In this document: piece after piece, positions 1 through 11,424 of the stretch
Layout of the letters: each line of letters opens with the position of its first letter
Numbering within the stretch: position 1 is the first letter of the stretch
Assembly: GCF_004331915.1 (NCBI RefSeq)
Contig: NZ_CP036528.1
Location: 488,001-530,151 of the forward strand
Direction: 5' to 3'
DNA from: Ureibacillus thermophilus
GTDB lineage: Bacteria > Bacillota > Bacilli > Bacillales_A > Planococcaceae
Length of the DNA stretch: 42,151 nt
The notes under the pieces: generated by a model
Told to the model about the DNA's origin: nothing
What the model saw: only the letters and a program-made list of their open reading frames with translations
The model's database searches: none
Translations under genes and position numbers: made by a program

Positions 1-469
1 GGTGGTAAATATATTCTATTGGGTTAGAGTAATGGTTTAAATCGAATAAAAAGGAACGGTCCTCCAATACTAGTTTGATTAATGGGGAAATAATTTCTCT
101 TATTTTTATTATTTCAATATTCTTTCCTGCTTCCCAATTTTTAAACTCGGCTTTAAAAATCTCAACTTTCTCTAAATACTCTTTTTCAAATGAATCATTT
201 GTTGTTACTTTTTCGTTTTCGACCGTCGCCACTATTTCATTTTCACTTTTTACATCTTCCTTATTGCTTTTATTTGACGCTGTTTTCTCAATACTTTCAA
301 CAAGAACTGGAATTTCTTTGATATTAAAAGCTTTGAATACTTGCAAATGCTCAGAAGAAATAGGTGTATTTTTTGCAACTATTGGGTATCTTGTATTTAC
401 AAAAATATCTTTTGCTACAATTTCTCCTAGTTCTAAGTTGTTTACGTTCACCATTGTAAACTTCTTCAT
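1..469 (-). CDS. HD-GYP-type phosphohydrolase, N-terminal part (cut by window edge)
   Basis: An open frame runs from an ATG at 469 to the left edge without a stop, giving 156 codons. It starts MKKFTMVNVNNLELGEIVAK and ends in LNHYSNPIEYIYH, which looks like the lead-in to an HD-GYP domain. Residues 1-55 resemble the small N-terminal domain common in this class (a 'leave behind / ask for a value' fold followed by IPVLVES). Residues 60-95 are a charged, low-complexity linker. The catalytic HD and GYP motifs would lie outside the window, so c-di-GMP phosphodiesterase activity cannot be confirmed. An AAGGGG ribosome site lies just upstream of the ATG; an in-frame ATG at 454 is an alternative start. 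The gene follows gyrA on the same strand beyond a terminator, so it is probably transcribed separately. Confidence 0.72.
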   Translation of the reverse strand, partial: MKKFTMVNVNNLELGEIVAKDIFVNTRYPIVAKNTPISSEHLQVFKAFNIKEIPVLVESIEKTASNKSNKEDVKSENEIVATVENEKVTTNDSFEKEYLEKVEIFKAEFKNWEAGKNIEIIKIREIISPLIKLVLEDRSFLFDLNHYSNPIEYIYH

Positions 470-600
470 CTGAAAACCCCTTTTTCGAATTATTATAAAA
501 TTCTCTATATGAATAATTATACATCAATTCCGCTACTATTTCGGAATATTTTCCATAAACATTTAATTCCACTTCTTTTTACCTATTTTTATGGGGTATT

Positions 601-640
601 TTTTAAAAATAAAGAAACATCGCAATTAAGCAATGTTTCT
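601..640 (-). terminator. Intrinsic terminator after gyrA
   Basis: On the minus strand AGAAACAT (640-633) pairs with ATGTTTCT (620-613) around a short A/T-rich loop. A T-rich tail (TTTATTTTT) follows. It ends the gyrA transcript 18 bases past the stop codon. Confidence 0.8.
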
Positions 641-657
641 GTTTAAGAAATGATTCA

Positions 658-3129
658 TTAATTAAATGATTTTTCAGTTATATCATTTTCATCAGAATTC
701 TCATCTTTTTTCACTCTTGCAACAGTTGCTACATATTCATCATCAGCTAAGCGAATTAATCGTACTCCTTGTGTATTTCTTCCAATGCAAGAGATGTCAT
801 TCACATCCATTCGAATGAGGATGCCGTTGTTTGTAATTAACATAATATCTTCTGTTCCATCGACGGTTTTTACAGCACACATTGGACCATTTTTCTCTGT
901 AATTTGAATCGTTTTAATTCCAACACCGCCTCTATTCTGCAGACGATATTCAGATTCAGATGTACGTTTTCCATAGCCATTTTCCGTTACAACTAAAATA
1001 TCTTGGCCAGGTTCAACAATTTCCATGCCGACTACCCAGTCACCTTCGCGAAGTTTAATGCCGCGAACGCCTGCTGCAGTACGACCCATTTCCCGAATAT
1101 CCTGTTCTTCAAAGCGAATTAACATGCCATTTCTTGTGCCAATCACAATATGTTTTGAACCGTCAGTTAAGCGGACAGAAATTAATTCATCATCTTCATA
1201 TAAATTGATAGCAATTAAGCCATTATTGCGTATATTGGCAAATTGGGATAAAGATGTACGTTTCGTAATTCCCATCTTTGTAGTAAAGACAAAGAAAGCA
1301 TTTTCATCGTATTCTTTTACCCCAATCATCGCCGTTACTTTTTCTTCTTTTTCTAAATTTAACAAATTGACAATTGGCAATCCTTTTGCGGTGCGTCCAT
1401 ATTCAGGAATTTCATACCCTTTTGCCCGATAAACTTTCCCTTTAGAAGTGAAGAATAAAATCACATCATGTGTGGATGTAAACAATAAATGTTCCACAAA
1501 ATCATCTTCATGAGTATTCATTCCCTGCACTCCGCGGCCTCCGCGTCTTTGGCTGCGATAAGTATTAGCTGCTAACCGTTTGATATACCCTCTATGAGTC
1601 AACGTGATGACGGAATCTTCTTTTGGAATTAAATCTTCATCTTCAATCATCTCAGGACCGCCTGGAGCAATTTCAGTTTTGCGTTGGTCATTATATTTTT
1701 CTTTAATTTCTAACAGTTCTTTTTTAATAATGTCAATAATTTTTGACTCATCGGCTAAAATGGCTTTTAATTCGCCTATAAGTTTTTGCAAATCATGATA
1801 TTCATTCTCTATTTTTTCTCTTTCCAGTCCGCTCAAACGAACGAGGCGCATATCGAGGATGGCTTGTGCTTGTTTTTCCGATAAGTTAAAGCGCTCCATT
1901 AAAATGGGTTTTGCTTCTTCTCCTGTGCGAGAAGAACGAATGATATTGATGATTTCATCGATATGATCAAGAGCAATGCGCAAGCCCTCTAAAATATGTG
2001 CCCGATCTTCCGCTTTCTTCAATTCATATTGAGTACGGCGGGTGATGACTTCTTTTTGATGTTCTAAATATTGATAAAGCACTTCTTTTAAACTTAATAC
2101 TTTTGGTTGACCGTGAACGAGGGCAAGCATGTTCACGCTAAAATTCATTTGCATGGCCGTTTGTTTGTATAAGTTGTTCAACACCACATTGGCATTGGCA
2201 TCTTTTCTTACTTCTATAACAATCCGCATGCCCCGGCGGTCAGATTCATCACGAAGATTGGAAATTCCTTCGATTTTTTTATCCCGAACGAGCTCAGCAA
2301 TTTTTTCAATTAACTTCGCTTTATTCACTTGATATGGAATTTCTGTTACAACAATGGTTTCTTTTCCAGTCGAACTTGTTTCAATTTCCACTTTTGCACG
2401 CACAACAATTGTGCCACGTCCTGTTTCATAAGCGCGACGAATTCCGCTTCGTCCTAAAATAATCCCGCCTGTCGGAAAATCTGGCCCTGGAATAATTTCC
2501 ATCAACTCATCTGTTGTAATTTCAGGATTTTCCGCTACTGCGATAACCGCATCAATTGTTTCTCCCAATTGATGCGGAGGAATATTTGTTGCCATACCAA
2601 CAGCAATTCCTGAAGCTCCGTTTACGAGCAAGTTAGGGAACCGAGAAGGCAATACTTTTGGTTCCTTTTCAGTTCCGTCATAGTTTGAATCGTAATCAAT
2701 CGTATCTTTATTGATATCCCGAAGCATCTCCATCGCAATTTTTGACAAGCGGGCTTCCGTATAACGCATGGCAGCAGCGCCATCTCCATCAACTGAACCA
2801 AAGTTGCCATGTCCATCCACTAAAACGTAACGATAGCTAAAGTCCTGCGCCATCCGCACAAGTGCATCATAGATGGAAGAGTCTCCGTGGGGATGGTATT
2901 TCCCCATTACATCTCCTACGATGCGGGCACATTTTTTATACGGTTTATCTGAATGGTTTCCCAATTCATACATGCCGTAAAGAATACGGCGTTGAACAGG
3001 TTTCAAGCCGTCTCTCACATCCGGCAGGGCACGGGAAACAATGACACTCATTGCATAATCTAAAAAGGATTTTTGAACTTCTTCGCTAATTTTCACTTGT
3101 TTGATTTCTGAATTAATATTTTCAGCCAT
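658..3129 (-). CDS. gyrA: DNA gyrase subunit A
   Basis: The product (823 aa, normal length) is the breakage-reunion subunit of gyrase, which with GyrB introduces negative supercoils using ATP. The winged-helix/tower region is N-terminal, with the catalytic tyrosine in AAMRYTEAR at residue 123. The C-terminal half forms the DNA-wrapping beta-pinwheel and carries the GyrA box QRRGGRG. The quinolone-determining loop reads [15 protein letters not shown] (residues 79-93), with serines at 84-85 and Asp88, the susceptible-type residues. A GGAGGG ribosome site precedes the ATG. The gene starts 24 bp after the gyrB stop and is surely co-transcribed with it. It is co-directional with the left replication fork. 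Confidence 0.98.
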   Translation of the reverse strand: MAENINSEIKQVKISEEVQKSFLDYAMSVIVSRALPDVRDGLKPVQRRILYGMYELGNHSDKPYKKCARIVGDVMGKYHPHGDSSIYDALVRMAQDFSYRYVLVDGHGNFGSVDGDGAAAMRYTEARLSKIAMEMLRDINKDTIDYDSNYDGTEKEPKVLPSRFPNLLVNGASGIAVGMATNIPPHQLGETIDAVIAVAENPEITTDELMEIIPGPDFPTGGIILGRSGIRRAYETGRGTIVVRAKVEIETSSTGKETIVVTEIPYQVNKAKLIEKIAELVRDKKIEGISNLRDESDRRGMRIVIEVRKDANANVVLNNLYKQTAMQMNFSVNMLALVHGQPKVLSLKEVLYQYLEHQKEVITRRTQYELKKAEDRAHILEGLRIALDHIDEIINIIRSSRTGEEAKPILMERFNLSEKQAQAILDMRLVRLSGLEREKIENEYHDLQKLIGELKAILADESKIIDIIKKELLEIKEKYNDQRKTEIAPGGPEMIEDEDLIPKEDSVITLTHRGYIKRLAANTYRSQRRGGRGVQGMNTHEDDFVEHLLFTSTHDVILFFTSKGKVYRAKGYEIPEYGRTAKGLPIVNLLNLEKEEKVTAMIGVKEYDENAFFVFTTKMGITKRTSLSQFANIRNNGLIAINLYEDDELISVRLTDGSKHIVIGTRNGMLIRFEEQDIREMGRTAAGVRGIKLREGDWVVGMEIVEPGQDILVVTENGYGKRTSESEYRLQNRGGVGIKTIQITEKNGPMCAVKTVDGTEDIMLITNNGILIRMDVNDISCIGRNTQGVRLIRLADDEYVATVARVKKDENSDENDITEKSFN

Positions 3130-3153
3130 GGATGAGCCCTCCTTTCATGCATA

Positions 3154-5088
<1,935 letters not shown>

Positions 5089-5154
5089 CTACTCTTTCAT
5101 ACCCTAGTATGCATTTATTTCATCACATAAAATCCTATAAAATCCAATCATCAA

Positions 5155-6270
5155 CTATTCAGTCTCTATTTTTCCTTGTTTCACGTGAAACATTTTTGCG
5201 TGTTGTAATGTCTCATGGTGAATTCCATCAACACTTGTAGTCGTAACAAAGGTCTGAACTTCTCCTTGAATCGTGTTCAGCAAATGGGATTGACGGAAAT
5301 CATCCAATTCAGACAATACATCATCCAAAAGCAATATAGGTGATTCTCCTGTTTCTTGCTTAATTAATTCAATTTCAGCCAACTTTAAAGAAAGGGCAGT
5401 TGTCCTTTGTTGTCCTTGCGATCCATATGTTTGAACATCGTAACCATTTACTAGAAACTGCAAATCATCACGATGGGGGCCAATAAGCGTAAGCCCCCTT
5501 TCCCTTTCCTTTTCCCGCACTTGGGTTAACTGTTCCGTCAAGTATGTAGTCATCTCGTTAACGGACCAATTTTTTTCAATTCCTTTTGTTGTAAAATAGA
5601 TAATTTGTAATTTTTCCATTCCCTGAGATATGCCGGAATGAATTTTTTCTGCCCATTCTTGCAAAAGATCAACAAATTCAAAGCGCTTACGAATAATTTG
5701 GACAGCGGACTGTATATATTGTTTAGTGTAAATATCAAATAAAACTTCATCTATTTTTTTCTTTTCTTGATAACTTTTTAACAACTGATTCCTTTGTTTT
5801 AAAAGCTTTTGAAAAGTTAAAAGTTCATGCAAATAAACAGGGGAAATTTGACCAATTTCCATATCAATAAAACGTCTGCGCACTTGTGGACTTCCTTTTA
5901 CGATATTTAAGTCCTCCGGCGCAAACATCACAACATTAATTTGACCTATATAATTGCTCAGTTTTGTTTGTTCAATGTGGTTAACTTTTCCTTTTTTGCC
6001 CTTTTTAGTAATTAAAAGCTCTAAAGGAAAGCTAACATGTCTTTTTTTGATTTCTCCTTTTATTTTACCATAGTCTTTTTCCCAACGTATTAATTCTTTC
6101 TCGTTGCTTGTACGGTGGGATTTGGCCATTGCTAAAACATAGATGGATTCTAAAACATTCGTTTTTCCTTGAGCATTTTCCCCAATAAAAACATTGATTT
6201 TTTTGGAAAACTCTAAATTGAGAGAATCATAATTGCGGTAATCGGTAAGTTGTAAACGTTCAATAATCAT
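5155..6270 (-). CDS. recF: DNA replication/repair protein RecF
   Basis: The product (371 aa) is an SMC-like ABC ATPase that helps RecO and RecR load RecA at gaps in replicating DNA. Walker A is GENAQGKT (residues 30-37). The ABC signature region is [14 protein letters not shown] and Walker B is [13 protein letters not shown] chose ATG 6270 ([13 protein letters not shown]), which matches the family start and overlaps the yaaA stop in an ATGA quartet. An upstream in-frame extension to 6312 lies inside yaaA and is not credible. The 3' end carries a perfect parS site (5177-5192), so the last codons are also a ParB binding site. Confidence 0.97.
   Translation of the reverse strand: MIIERLQLTDYRNYDSLNLEFSKKINVFIGENAQGKTNVLESIYVLAMAKSHRTSNEKELIRWEKDYGKIKGEIKKRHVSFPLELLITKKGKKGKVNHIEQTKLSNYIGQINVVMFAPEDLNIVKGSPQVRRRFIDMEIGQISPVYLHELLTFQKLLKQRNQLLKSYQEKKKIDEVLFDIYTKQYIQSAVQIIRKRFEFVDLLQEWAEKIHSGISQGMEKLQIIYFTTKGIEKNWSVNEMTTYLTEQLTQVREKERERGLTLIGPHRDDLQFLVNGYDVQTYGSQGQQRTTALSLKLAEIELIKQETGESPILLLDDVLSELDDFRQSHLLNTIQGEVQTFVTTTSVDGIHHETLQHAKMFHVKQGKIETE
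5177..5192. promoter_or_regulatory. parS site (perfect), inside recF
   Basis: TGTTTCACGTGAAACA matches the Bacillales parS consensus at all 16 positions and is a full palindrome. ParB/Spo0J nucleates here, spreads, and loads SMC near the origin. It lies about 2.7 kb to the left of the unwinding element. Confidence 0.95.
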
Positions 6271-6497
6271 TCCTTTTCTCCGTTCTTGTTTACAATTACG
6301 TATCTTCCACAACCAGGTATATTGACAACATCGCCATTTCTTAATTTACGGCCACGGCGTCTTTCAATTTCGCCGTTGACAAATACATTGTTTTCTTCCA
6401 AAAACCATTTTGCCATACCACCTGAGTTGATTGTATTGGTAACTTTCAACACCTGTCCAAGGGTGATAAATTCCGTATCGATCACTAACTCATTCAA
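6267..6497 (-). CDS. yaaA: S4-domain RNA-binding protein YaaA (RlbA)
   Basis: The product (76 aa) is almost entirely one S4 RNA-binding domain: [20 protein letters not shown], then [19 protein letters not shown]. The B. subtilis counterpart is linked to 50S ribosome maturation. The start is TTG 6497, supported by a GGAGG ribosome site at 6512-6508 and by the N-terminus [13 protein letters not shown]. The stop codon overlaps the recF start by four bases, so translation is probably coupled. A weak promoter candidate (TAAGAT with a poor -35) lies in the 263-bp gap before dnaN. Confidence 0.93.
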   Translation of the reverse strand: MNELVIDTEFITLGQVLKVTNTINSGGMAKWFLEENNVFVNGEIERRRGRKLRNGDVVNIPGCGRYVIVNKNGEKE

Positions 6498-6709
6498 ATA
6501 AATTCAGCCTCCGTTAATCGAACATCTATCAATTAATCTTACCTTAAATTTCACTAATTCGCCAGAAAAGCCACGGATACCTAATTTAATTTTTGACGAA
6601 AAGCTTTTAATTCAAACCTTTTAAAATGTTTCTTCCAACTAAATGAAACATAAAAATAGTTTTAAAACATATAATTTTGTAAAATTATCGATTTAAGTGA
6701 TATTTAAGA

Positions 6710-6750
6710 CAATAAAAAAGCGCAGATACGCCGTTTGGGCTAAATCTGCA
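6710..6750 (-). terminator. Intrinsic terminator after dnaN
   Basis: Read on the minus strand, GTGCAGATTTAGCC pairs imperfectly with GGCGTATCTGCGC and is followed by TTTTTTATTG. It separates the dnaA-dnaN operon from yaaA-recF-gyrBA. Confidence 0.8.
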
Positions 6751-6760
6751 CTCCTTAAAA

Positions 6761-7903
6761 TTAATAAGTTCTCACTGGTAAAATCAACTGAAGGATGGCA
6801 TCGTCATTCACTGAACGCAAAATAAACGGACGCATCGCACCAGTAAATTGAATAATGACTTCTTGGCTTTGTCCATCGATTGCTTTTAATGCTTCCATCA
6901 TATATTTCGCACTAAAGGAAATCACCAGCTCTTCCCCTTCAATGGAATGGACAGGGATTTGTTCTTCAACTTTACCGATTTCAGGAGAGTTGGATGAAAT
7001 TTTTACTGCATCATTTTCTAATGTTTCAAAACGAACCACATTGTTCCGGTCTTCTCTCGCCACTAAAGATGCACGATCAATGGCTTGCAATAATGTTTTT
7101 CCATCAACCGTAATATTTGTTTTAAATTCATTTGGAATTAAACGCGATGTATCCGGATAATTTCCTTCAAGTAAGCGGGAGAAAAATAAAACATGATCTG
7201 TTTTGAATAAAATTTGCTGATTGGACATAGTAATTTCAACAGGATTACTTGTTTCATCCAAAATTTTATTTAATTCGTTAAGGCTTTTTCCTGGAATGAC
7301 AATCGATTCAATGTCGCTTGGTAAGTTTTCAAGTTTTACTTTTCTGCGTGCTAATCGATGGCTATCTGTTGCCACGCAAATGAGTTCATCGTTCTCAATC
7401 ATCCAATTAACCCCAGTAAGCACAGGGCGGCTTTCGCTAGTCGCAACAGCAAACACAGTTTCTCGGATGATGGATTTTAATAATTCCGCCGGTATTTCGA
7501 ATTTATTTTCATTCGAAATTTCAGGCAGCAACGGATATTCTGATGCATCTAAACCGATTAAATGGAATTCCGTTTTTCCTGAACGAATGTGGGTTTGGAA
7601 TTCATTCAACACTTCAATTTCCACATCGTTTGTAGGCAATTTTCTTATGATTTCGTTAAACATTCGAGCTTGCAGTACGATGGAGCCAGTTTCCACAATA
7701 TTGATAATTTGATTTCCATTTTCTTCAGTTAGTATAAACGTTTGGATGGTGATATCTGCATCAGATCCAGTAAGTAATATCCCATTATTTCTAACATCAA
7801 TTTTAATTCCTGTGAGAATTGGGATTGTTGTTTTTGAACTGATGGCTTTTGTTACGTCATTTAGTCCATCCAACAGCCGATCTCGCATGATTTCAAATTT
7901 CAT
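6761..7903 (-). CDS. dnaN: DNA polymerase III sliding clamp (beta subunit)
   Basis: The product (380 aa) dimerises into the clamp that tethers DNA polymerase and recruits many replication and repair proteins. Three beta-clamp domains are recognisable: MKFEIMRDRLLDGLNDVTKA with TIPILTGIKI, then FEIPAELLKSIIRETVFAV with LTGVNW, then the C-terminal domain ending FILRSVNDDAILQLILPVRTY. I place the start at ATG 7903, because the GTGAGGT ribosome site is only about one base from ATG 7909 but about seven from ATG 7903, and family members begin MKF. It follows dnaA in one operon, with the origin unwinding element between them. Confidence 0.97.
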   Translation of the reverse strand: MKFEIMRDRLLDGLNDVTKAISSKTTIPILTGIKIDVRNNGILLTGSDADITIQTFILTEENGNQIINIVETGSIVLQARMFNEIIRKLPTNDVEIEVLNEFQTHIRSGKTEFHLIGLDASEYPLLPEISNENKFEIPAELLKSIIRETVFAVATSESRPVLTGVNWMIENDELICVATDSHRLARRKVKLENLPSDIESIVIPGKSLNELNKILDETSNPVEITMSNQQILFKTDHVLFFSRLLEGNYPDTSRLIPNEFKTNITVDGKTLLQAIDRASLVAREDRNNVVRFETLENDAVKISSNSPEIGKVEEQIPVHSIEGEELVISFSAKYMMEALKAIDGQSQEVIIQFTGAMRPFILRSVNDDAILQLILPVRTY

Positions 7904-7920
7904 CTTCATACCTCACTTAA

Positions 7921-8067
7921 TTAAATTATTATTTTAATAAAAAATAAATAGAAATAGTAATAGAGGTTGTGGATTTGTGGATAAGGCTGTTTTTATCTTT
8001 CCCATCAATATATCCACATGTTAATACATTGTGAATAACTTTGTTAAGAAAAAGAAAGTTATCCACA
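7921..8067. other. oriC unwinding element (DnaA boxes, DnaA-trio, AT-rich DUE)
   Basis: In the dnaA reading direction there are DnaA boxes at 8067-8059 (perfect TTATCCACA), 8038-8030 (TTATTCACA, inverted relative to it) and 8018-8010 (ATATCCACA). Two overlapping tandem boxes follow: TTATCCACA at 7984-7976 and AAATCCACA at 7976-7968. Next come a short GC step, then CTATTACTATTTCTA (7963-7949), then an A/T tract to about 7921. Tandem boxes, GC step, trinucleotide run and AT tract match the B. subtilis basal unwinding element between dnaA and dnaN, where DnaA opens the duplex and DnaB is loaded. Confidence 0.88.
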
Positions 8068-8070
8068 ACC

Positions 8071-9414
8071 TTATTTACCAAGCATGTTGCGAATTCTTTT
8101 AATTTCTTCCTGCAAGTGTTGATCCTCTTTCAACATTTTTTCAATCTTCTCGTGGGCATGAATGACCGTTGTATGGTCTCTTCCACCAAATTCTTCCCCT
8201 ATTTTTGGCAAAGAAAAATCCGTTAATTCTCTTGCTAAATACATAGCCACTTGTCGAGGGAAAGCAATGGATTTTGTACGTTTTTTTGAAGTAAAGTCTT
8301 CCAAACGAATGTTAAAGTGTTCCCCTACTACTTTTTGAATATCTTGGATTGTCACGGTTTTTGGTTTTGCATTTGGCATGATATCTTTTAAGGCTTCTTG
8401 CGCCAATTCTACGGTAATGTCTTGATTAACTAGGGATGAATAAGCAACGACACGAATCAATGCTCCTTCAAGTTCACGAATGTTTGTATCAATTTGATTC
8501 GCTATGTAGTGCATGACTTCGTTCGGTATATCGAGTCCATCTGCTTTTGCTTTTTTGCGCAAAATAGCAATACGAGTTTCTAAATCTGGAGGAGCTATGT
8601 CTGTAATCAATCCCCATTCGAATCGAGAGCGAAGACGATCTTCTAAAGTCGGAATTTCTTTTGGTGGACGGTCACTTGAAATGACGATTTGTTTTGATTC
8701 AGTATGCAATGTATTAAACGTGTGGAAAAATTCTTCTTGAGTTGATTCTTTTCCAGCCAAAAATTGAATATCATCAATTAACAATACATCTACGCTGCGG
8801 TATTTATTCCGGAAATCCTCAGCCTTGTTGTCCCGAATGGAATTGATGAACTCATTTGTGAATTTTTCAGAAGACAAATACACTACTTTAGCATTTGGAT
8901 TATGTTCAAGTACATAATGGCCGATTGCATGCATTAAATGGGTTTTTCCCAATCCCACACCACCGTAGATAAACAACGGATTATAAGCTTTTGCCGGCGC
9001 TTCTGCAACCGCTAGAGAAGCTGCATGGGCGAAACGATTACCAGAACCGATGACAAACGTATCAAAGGTGTATTTTGGATTCAGCATGCTATGGGCGTTA
9101 TCCTGAGGTTCATTCGATTTGGTTTGAATGACTGGCGCCGGAATATCAAAATCTTCATTGTCCTGATCCTTTTGAACAACAAATTTAATATACAAGTCTT
9201 CCCCGGTTAATTCAGTTAAAATTCCCGCAATTAAATGGACATAGTGGTTTTCAAGCCATTCACGGGCAAAAGAAGTGGGCGCAGCAATGGTTACTTGATT
9301 TCCTTTATATGAGAGCAATTTTGTAGATTTTAACCACGTCTCAAAGCTTGGTTTTGAAATTTGTTGCTCTACTCGGGCCAGAACATTGCTCCATAACTCG
9401 TCTAAACGTTCCAA
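8071..9414 (-). CDS. dnaA: Chromosomal replication initiator DnaA
   Basis: The product (447 aa) is the AAA+ initiator that binds DnaA boxes and melts the origin. Domain I is residues 1-85 ([14 protein letters not shown]). A short variable linker reaches about residue 110. The AAA+ core has Walker A GGVGLGKT (about 151-158) and Walker [11 protein letters not shown] (about 210-219). Domain IV carries the DNA-binding signature [15 protein letters not shown] near residue 411. The start is TTG 9414, preceded at good spacing by AAGGAG. No ATG or GTG in the right place fits the family N-terminus. Autoregulation is likely because the box field lies just upstream. Confidence 0.98.
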   Translation of the reverse strand: MERLDELWSNVLARVEQQISKPSFETWLKSTKLLSYKGNQVTIAAPTSFAREWLENHYVHLIAGILTELTGEDLYIKFVVQKDQDNEDFDIPAPVIQTKSNEPQDNAHSMLNPKYTFDTFVIGSGNRFAHAASLAVAEAPAKAYNPLFIYGGVGLGKTHLMHAIGHYVLEHNPNAKVVYLSSEKFTNEFINSIRDNKAEDFRNKYRSVDVLLIDDIQFLAGKESTQEEFFHTFNTLHTESKQIVISSDRPPKEIPTLEDRLRSRFEWGLITDIAPPDLETRIAILRKKAKADGLDIPNEVMHYIANQIDTNIRELEGALIRVVAYSSLVNQDITVELAQEALKDIMPNAKPKTVTIQDIQKVVGEHFNIRLEDFTSKKRTKSIAFPRQVAMYLARELTDFSLPKIGEEFGGRDHTTVIHAHEKIEKMLKEDQHLQEEIKRIRNMLGK

Positions 9415-9511
9415 GCTTGTGACTCCTTTACTAAATATATTTTTTATCGAAAAAGAATAATTTTATGAAAACGAATCCATCCATAATTCATTAAAACACA
9501 AAATCACAACT

Positions 9512-9809
9512 TGTGGATAACTTTTTTCCATAGGTTGTGATTAATTTTATCCACAAGTTATTAACAATTGGGGATAAAATATTTCCCAAGATATTTTTCC
9601 ACAAGGTAAAGCACAAATATCCTATCAAAAAAATAGCATATTTTCAATAGTTCGATAAAGTTATCCACAACACTTGATAGTATTCACAATTTACTTTTCC
9701 ACAAGGTATGATTATGTGTAAAAATTGTTTATAACAATTGTGGATAAAAAAATCCACAAAAAAATTATCCACAAAATCTTGTTAGTATCTACAGATTTAT
9801 TGTGGATAA
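9512..9809. other. oriC upstream DnaA-box cluster (incAB-like)
   Basis: Perfect TTATCCACA boxes occur at 9512-9520 (-), 9547-9555 (+), 9661-9669 (+), 9739-9747 (-), 9765-9773 (+) and 9801-9809 (-). Weaker boxes lie at 9595-9603, 9680-9688, 9695-9703 and 9750-9758. The whole dnaA-rpmH gap (9415-9958) is A/T-rich and holds no gene. In B. subtilis the equivalent region is the second half of the bipartite origin and also represses dnaA. Confidence 0.9.
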
Positions 9810-9868
9810 TTTATAAAAAATTTTGAAAATAATGTTGTTGAAAATGAACAAGCTTTCTTTAATAGCTA

Positions 9869-9899
9869 TTTGACAATATGATTGTAATTTTTATATAAT
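9869..9899 (+). promoter_or_regulatory. Sigma-A promoter for rpmH
   Basis: TTGACA (9869-9874) is followed by TATATA (9892-9897, spacer 17) or TATAAT (9894-9899, spacer 19). The leader to rpmH is about 55 bases. Confidence 0.75.
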
Positions 9900-9958
9900 A
9901 TTCAAGTCTATATGCAAATTTTGAAATAGAATAATCACTTTTGGAGGTGTAAATATAG

Positions 9959-10093
9959 ATGAAACGCACATATCAACCATCAAAACTTAAGCGTAAAAAA
10001 GAACACGGATTCCGTAAACGTATGAGCACAAAAAATGGTCGCAAAGTTTTAGCAGCACGTCGTCGTAAAGGAAGAAAAGTGTTATCAGCATAA
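9959..10093 (+). CDS. rpmH: 50S ribosomal protein L34
   Basis: The 44-aa product starts [20 protein letters not shown] and ends GRKVLSA. It is extremely basic and has exactly the family length. TTGGAGGTG precedes the ATG. It is the first gene of the right arm, directly beside the origin, with its own promoter and terminator. Confidence 0.98.
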   Translation: MKRTYQPSKLKRKKEHGFRKRMSTKNGRKVLAARRRKGRKVLSA

Positions 10094-10095
10094 GT

Positions 10096-10121
10096 CCACT
10101 GATTTTTCAGTGGTCTTTTTT
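10096..10121 (+). terminator. Intrinsic terminator after rpmH
   Basis: CCACTGA (10096-10102) pairs with TCAGTGG (10107-10113) and is followed by TCTTTTTTTT. It may be leaky, since rnpA starts soon after with no obvious promoter of its own. Confidence 0.85.
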
Positions 10122-10160
10122 TTCTCAATTTACTAACGAAATGGAAAAGCAGGTGATCGA

Positions 10161-10517
10161 GTGAGAAAACGCCAGAGGATAAAAAAGGATAAAGAATTTC
10201 AACGGGTGTTTAAAGAAGGGAAATCTTACGCTAATCGCCAGTTTGTTGTATATTGTTTACCGAAAGAAGGACAAAAAGAATTTCGAATTGGTCTTTCAGT
10301 GGGGAAAAAAATTGGGAATGCTGTTACACGGAATCAAGTGAAGCGTTATATTCGGCAAGTGTTTCTAGAGTTAAAAGAAGAGATTCGGCAAGATATGGAC
10401 TATATTATTATCGCAAGATTACCAGCGGCCAAATTAAATTATCACGAAACAAGAAAAAGTTTAGAGCATGTATTGAAAATTGCGAAAGTGTTGAATCGTA
10501 AAAAAAGTGAAAATTGA
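10161..10517 (+). CDS. rnpA: Ribonuclease P protein component
   Basis: The product (118 aa) is the protein subunit that helps the RNase P RNA bind pre-tRNA leaders. The RNR signature is clear in [19 protein letters not shown] (about residues 49-67). The N-terminus [19 protein letters not shown] is also typical. The start is GTG 10161 after GCAGGTG. The rpmH-rnpA-yidC-khpB order is the standard one at Bacillales origins. Confidence 0.96.
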   Translation: MRKRQRIKKDKEFQRVFKEGKSYANRQFVVYCLPKEGQKEFRIGLSVGKKIGNAVTRNQVKRYIRQVFLELKEEIRQDMDYIIIARLPAAKLNYHETRKSLEHVLKIAKVLNRKKSEN

Positions 10518-10586
10518 TTTTTGTAAGCGTCACCAAACCTGAGAAGACTGAGGATGGAAAAACTCTAGAGTATTGACGTAAAAACA

Positions 10587-10595
10587 TGGTAAAAT
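10587..10595 (+). promoter_or_regulatory. Possible extended -10 promoter before yidC
   Basis: TGGTAAAAT (10587-10595) fits an extended -10 element (TGn then TAAAAT). The nearby TTGACG at 10573 is too close to be its -35. Support is modest. Confidence 0.4.
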
Positions 10596-10644
10596 AGCTA
10601 AAGGTAATGAATAGAAGATCTGTAGAACTGTAGGAGGACGAGCG

Positions 10645-11424
10645 TTGAAAAAAAAATATTGGATACTACTCACTTTATCATTAGCCGCTGTTTTACTTAG
10701 CGGATGTACTGAGTATAATGAACCGATTTCATCAGACAGCAAAGGTTTTTGGAATCAATTTATTGTCTGGCCAATCGTATCCTCTATAAAATATTTCGCT
10801 GATGTATTTGGATCTTATGGATTAGGAATCATCGCAGTAACGATTATTATTCGATTGGCAATTCTTCCGTTGACAATCAAACAAGTGCAAAGCTCCAAAA
10901 AAATGCAAGAATTGCGCCCACAAATGCAGGAACTTCAAAAGAAATATAGTTCAAAAGATGCGGTTACACAACAAAAGTATCAACAAGAATTAATGGAATT
11001 GATGAGAACAAGCGGCGTCAATCCAATGATGGGATGTTTGCCAGCTTTAATCCAAATGCCGATTATCATCGGACTGTATCATGCGATTAGCCGCATGAAT
11101 GTAACACCTGAGTTTGAGCTAGGAACATTTCTCATTTTCCCATTGGCGGAACCTAGTATCATTCTTGCAATTACAGCCGGGGTAATTCAATATATTGTAT
11201 TAATGACTGGTCCAGCAGTGGACAATCCTCAAATGAAGGTAATGCTCTATATCATGCCGATTATGATTATTGGGTTCGGTATGGTGTTACCGGCAGCATT
11301 ATCATTATATTGGGTAGTCGGAAATATAATTTCAGTAGTTCAAAATCTATTTATTTATAAAAAACCTTGGGAAAAGAAAGAAGAAAATGATAAACCTGCG
11401 ACAACTGGAGGCTTGAAAAAGTGA
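10645..11424 (+). CDS. yidC: Membrane protein insertase YidC/SpoIIIJ (lipoprotein)
   Basis: The product (259 aa) inserts membrane proteins with or without SecYEG; the B. subtilis paralogue SpoIIIJ is needed for forespore sigma-G activity. A lipoprotein signal (residues 1-21, lipobox LLSGC, Cys21) precedes five membrane segments. The conserved arginine of the hydrophilic groove is in IIIRLAILPLT. A basic C-terminal tail ends in KKPWEKKEENDK. The start is TTG 10645 after AGGAGG at good spacing. Its stop overlaps the khpB start by four bases (GTGA). This short Gram-positive form lacks the periplasmic domain of E. coli YidC. Confidence 0.96.
   Translation: MKKKYWILLTLSLAAVLLSGCTEYNEPISSDSKGFWNQFIVWPIVSSIKYFADVFGSYGLGIIAVTIIIRLAILPLTIKQVQSSKKMQELRPQMQELQKKYSSKDAVTQQKYQQELMELMRTSGVNPMMGCLPALIQMPIIIGLYHAISRMNVTPEFELGTFLIFPLAEPSIILAITAGVIQYIVLMTGPAVDNPQMKVMLYIMPIMIIGFGMVLPAALSLYWVVGNIISVVQNLFIYKKPWEKKEENDKPATTGGLKK

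Noticed and set aside
75-473. 132-codon open frame on the plus strand at the left edge
   Set aside because: It is the antisense of the partial HD-GYP gene, whose minus-strand product has family-like sequence and a ribosome site.
351-572. 73-codon minus-strand frame starting with GTG upstream of the HD-GYP gene
   Set aside because: Overlaps the real gene in another frame, has a weak ribosome site and shows no recognisable motif.
2866-2890. Possible quinolone-resistance change in gyrA
   Set aside because: The critical loop keeps the serines at 84-85 and Asp88, the usual susceptible residues.
10573-10595. Classic -35/-10 promoter with TTGACG before yidC
   Set aside because: The spacer to TAAAAT is only 11 bases; only the extended -10 reading is plausible.
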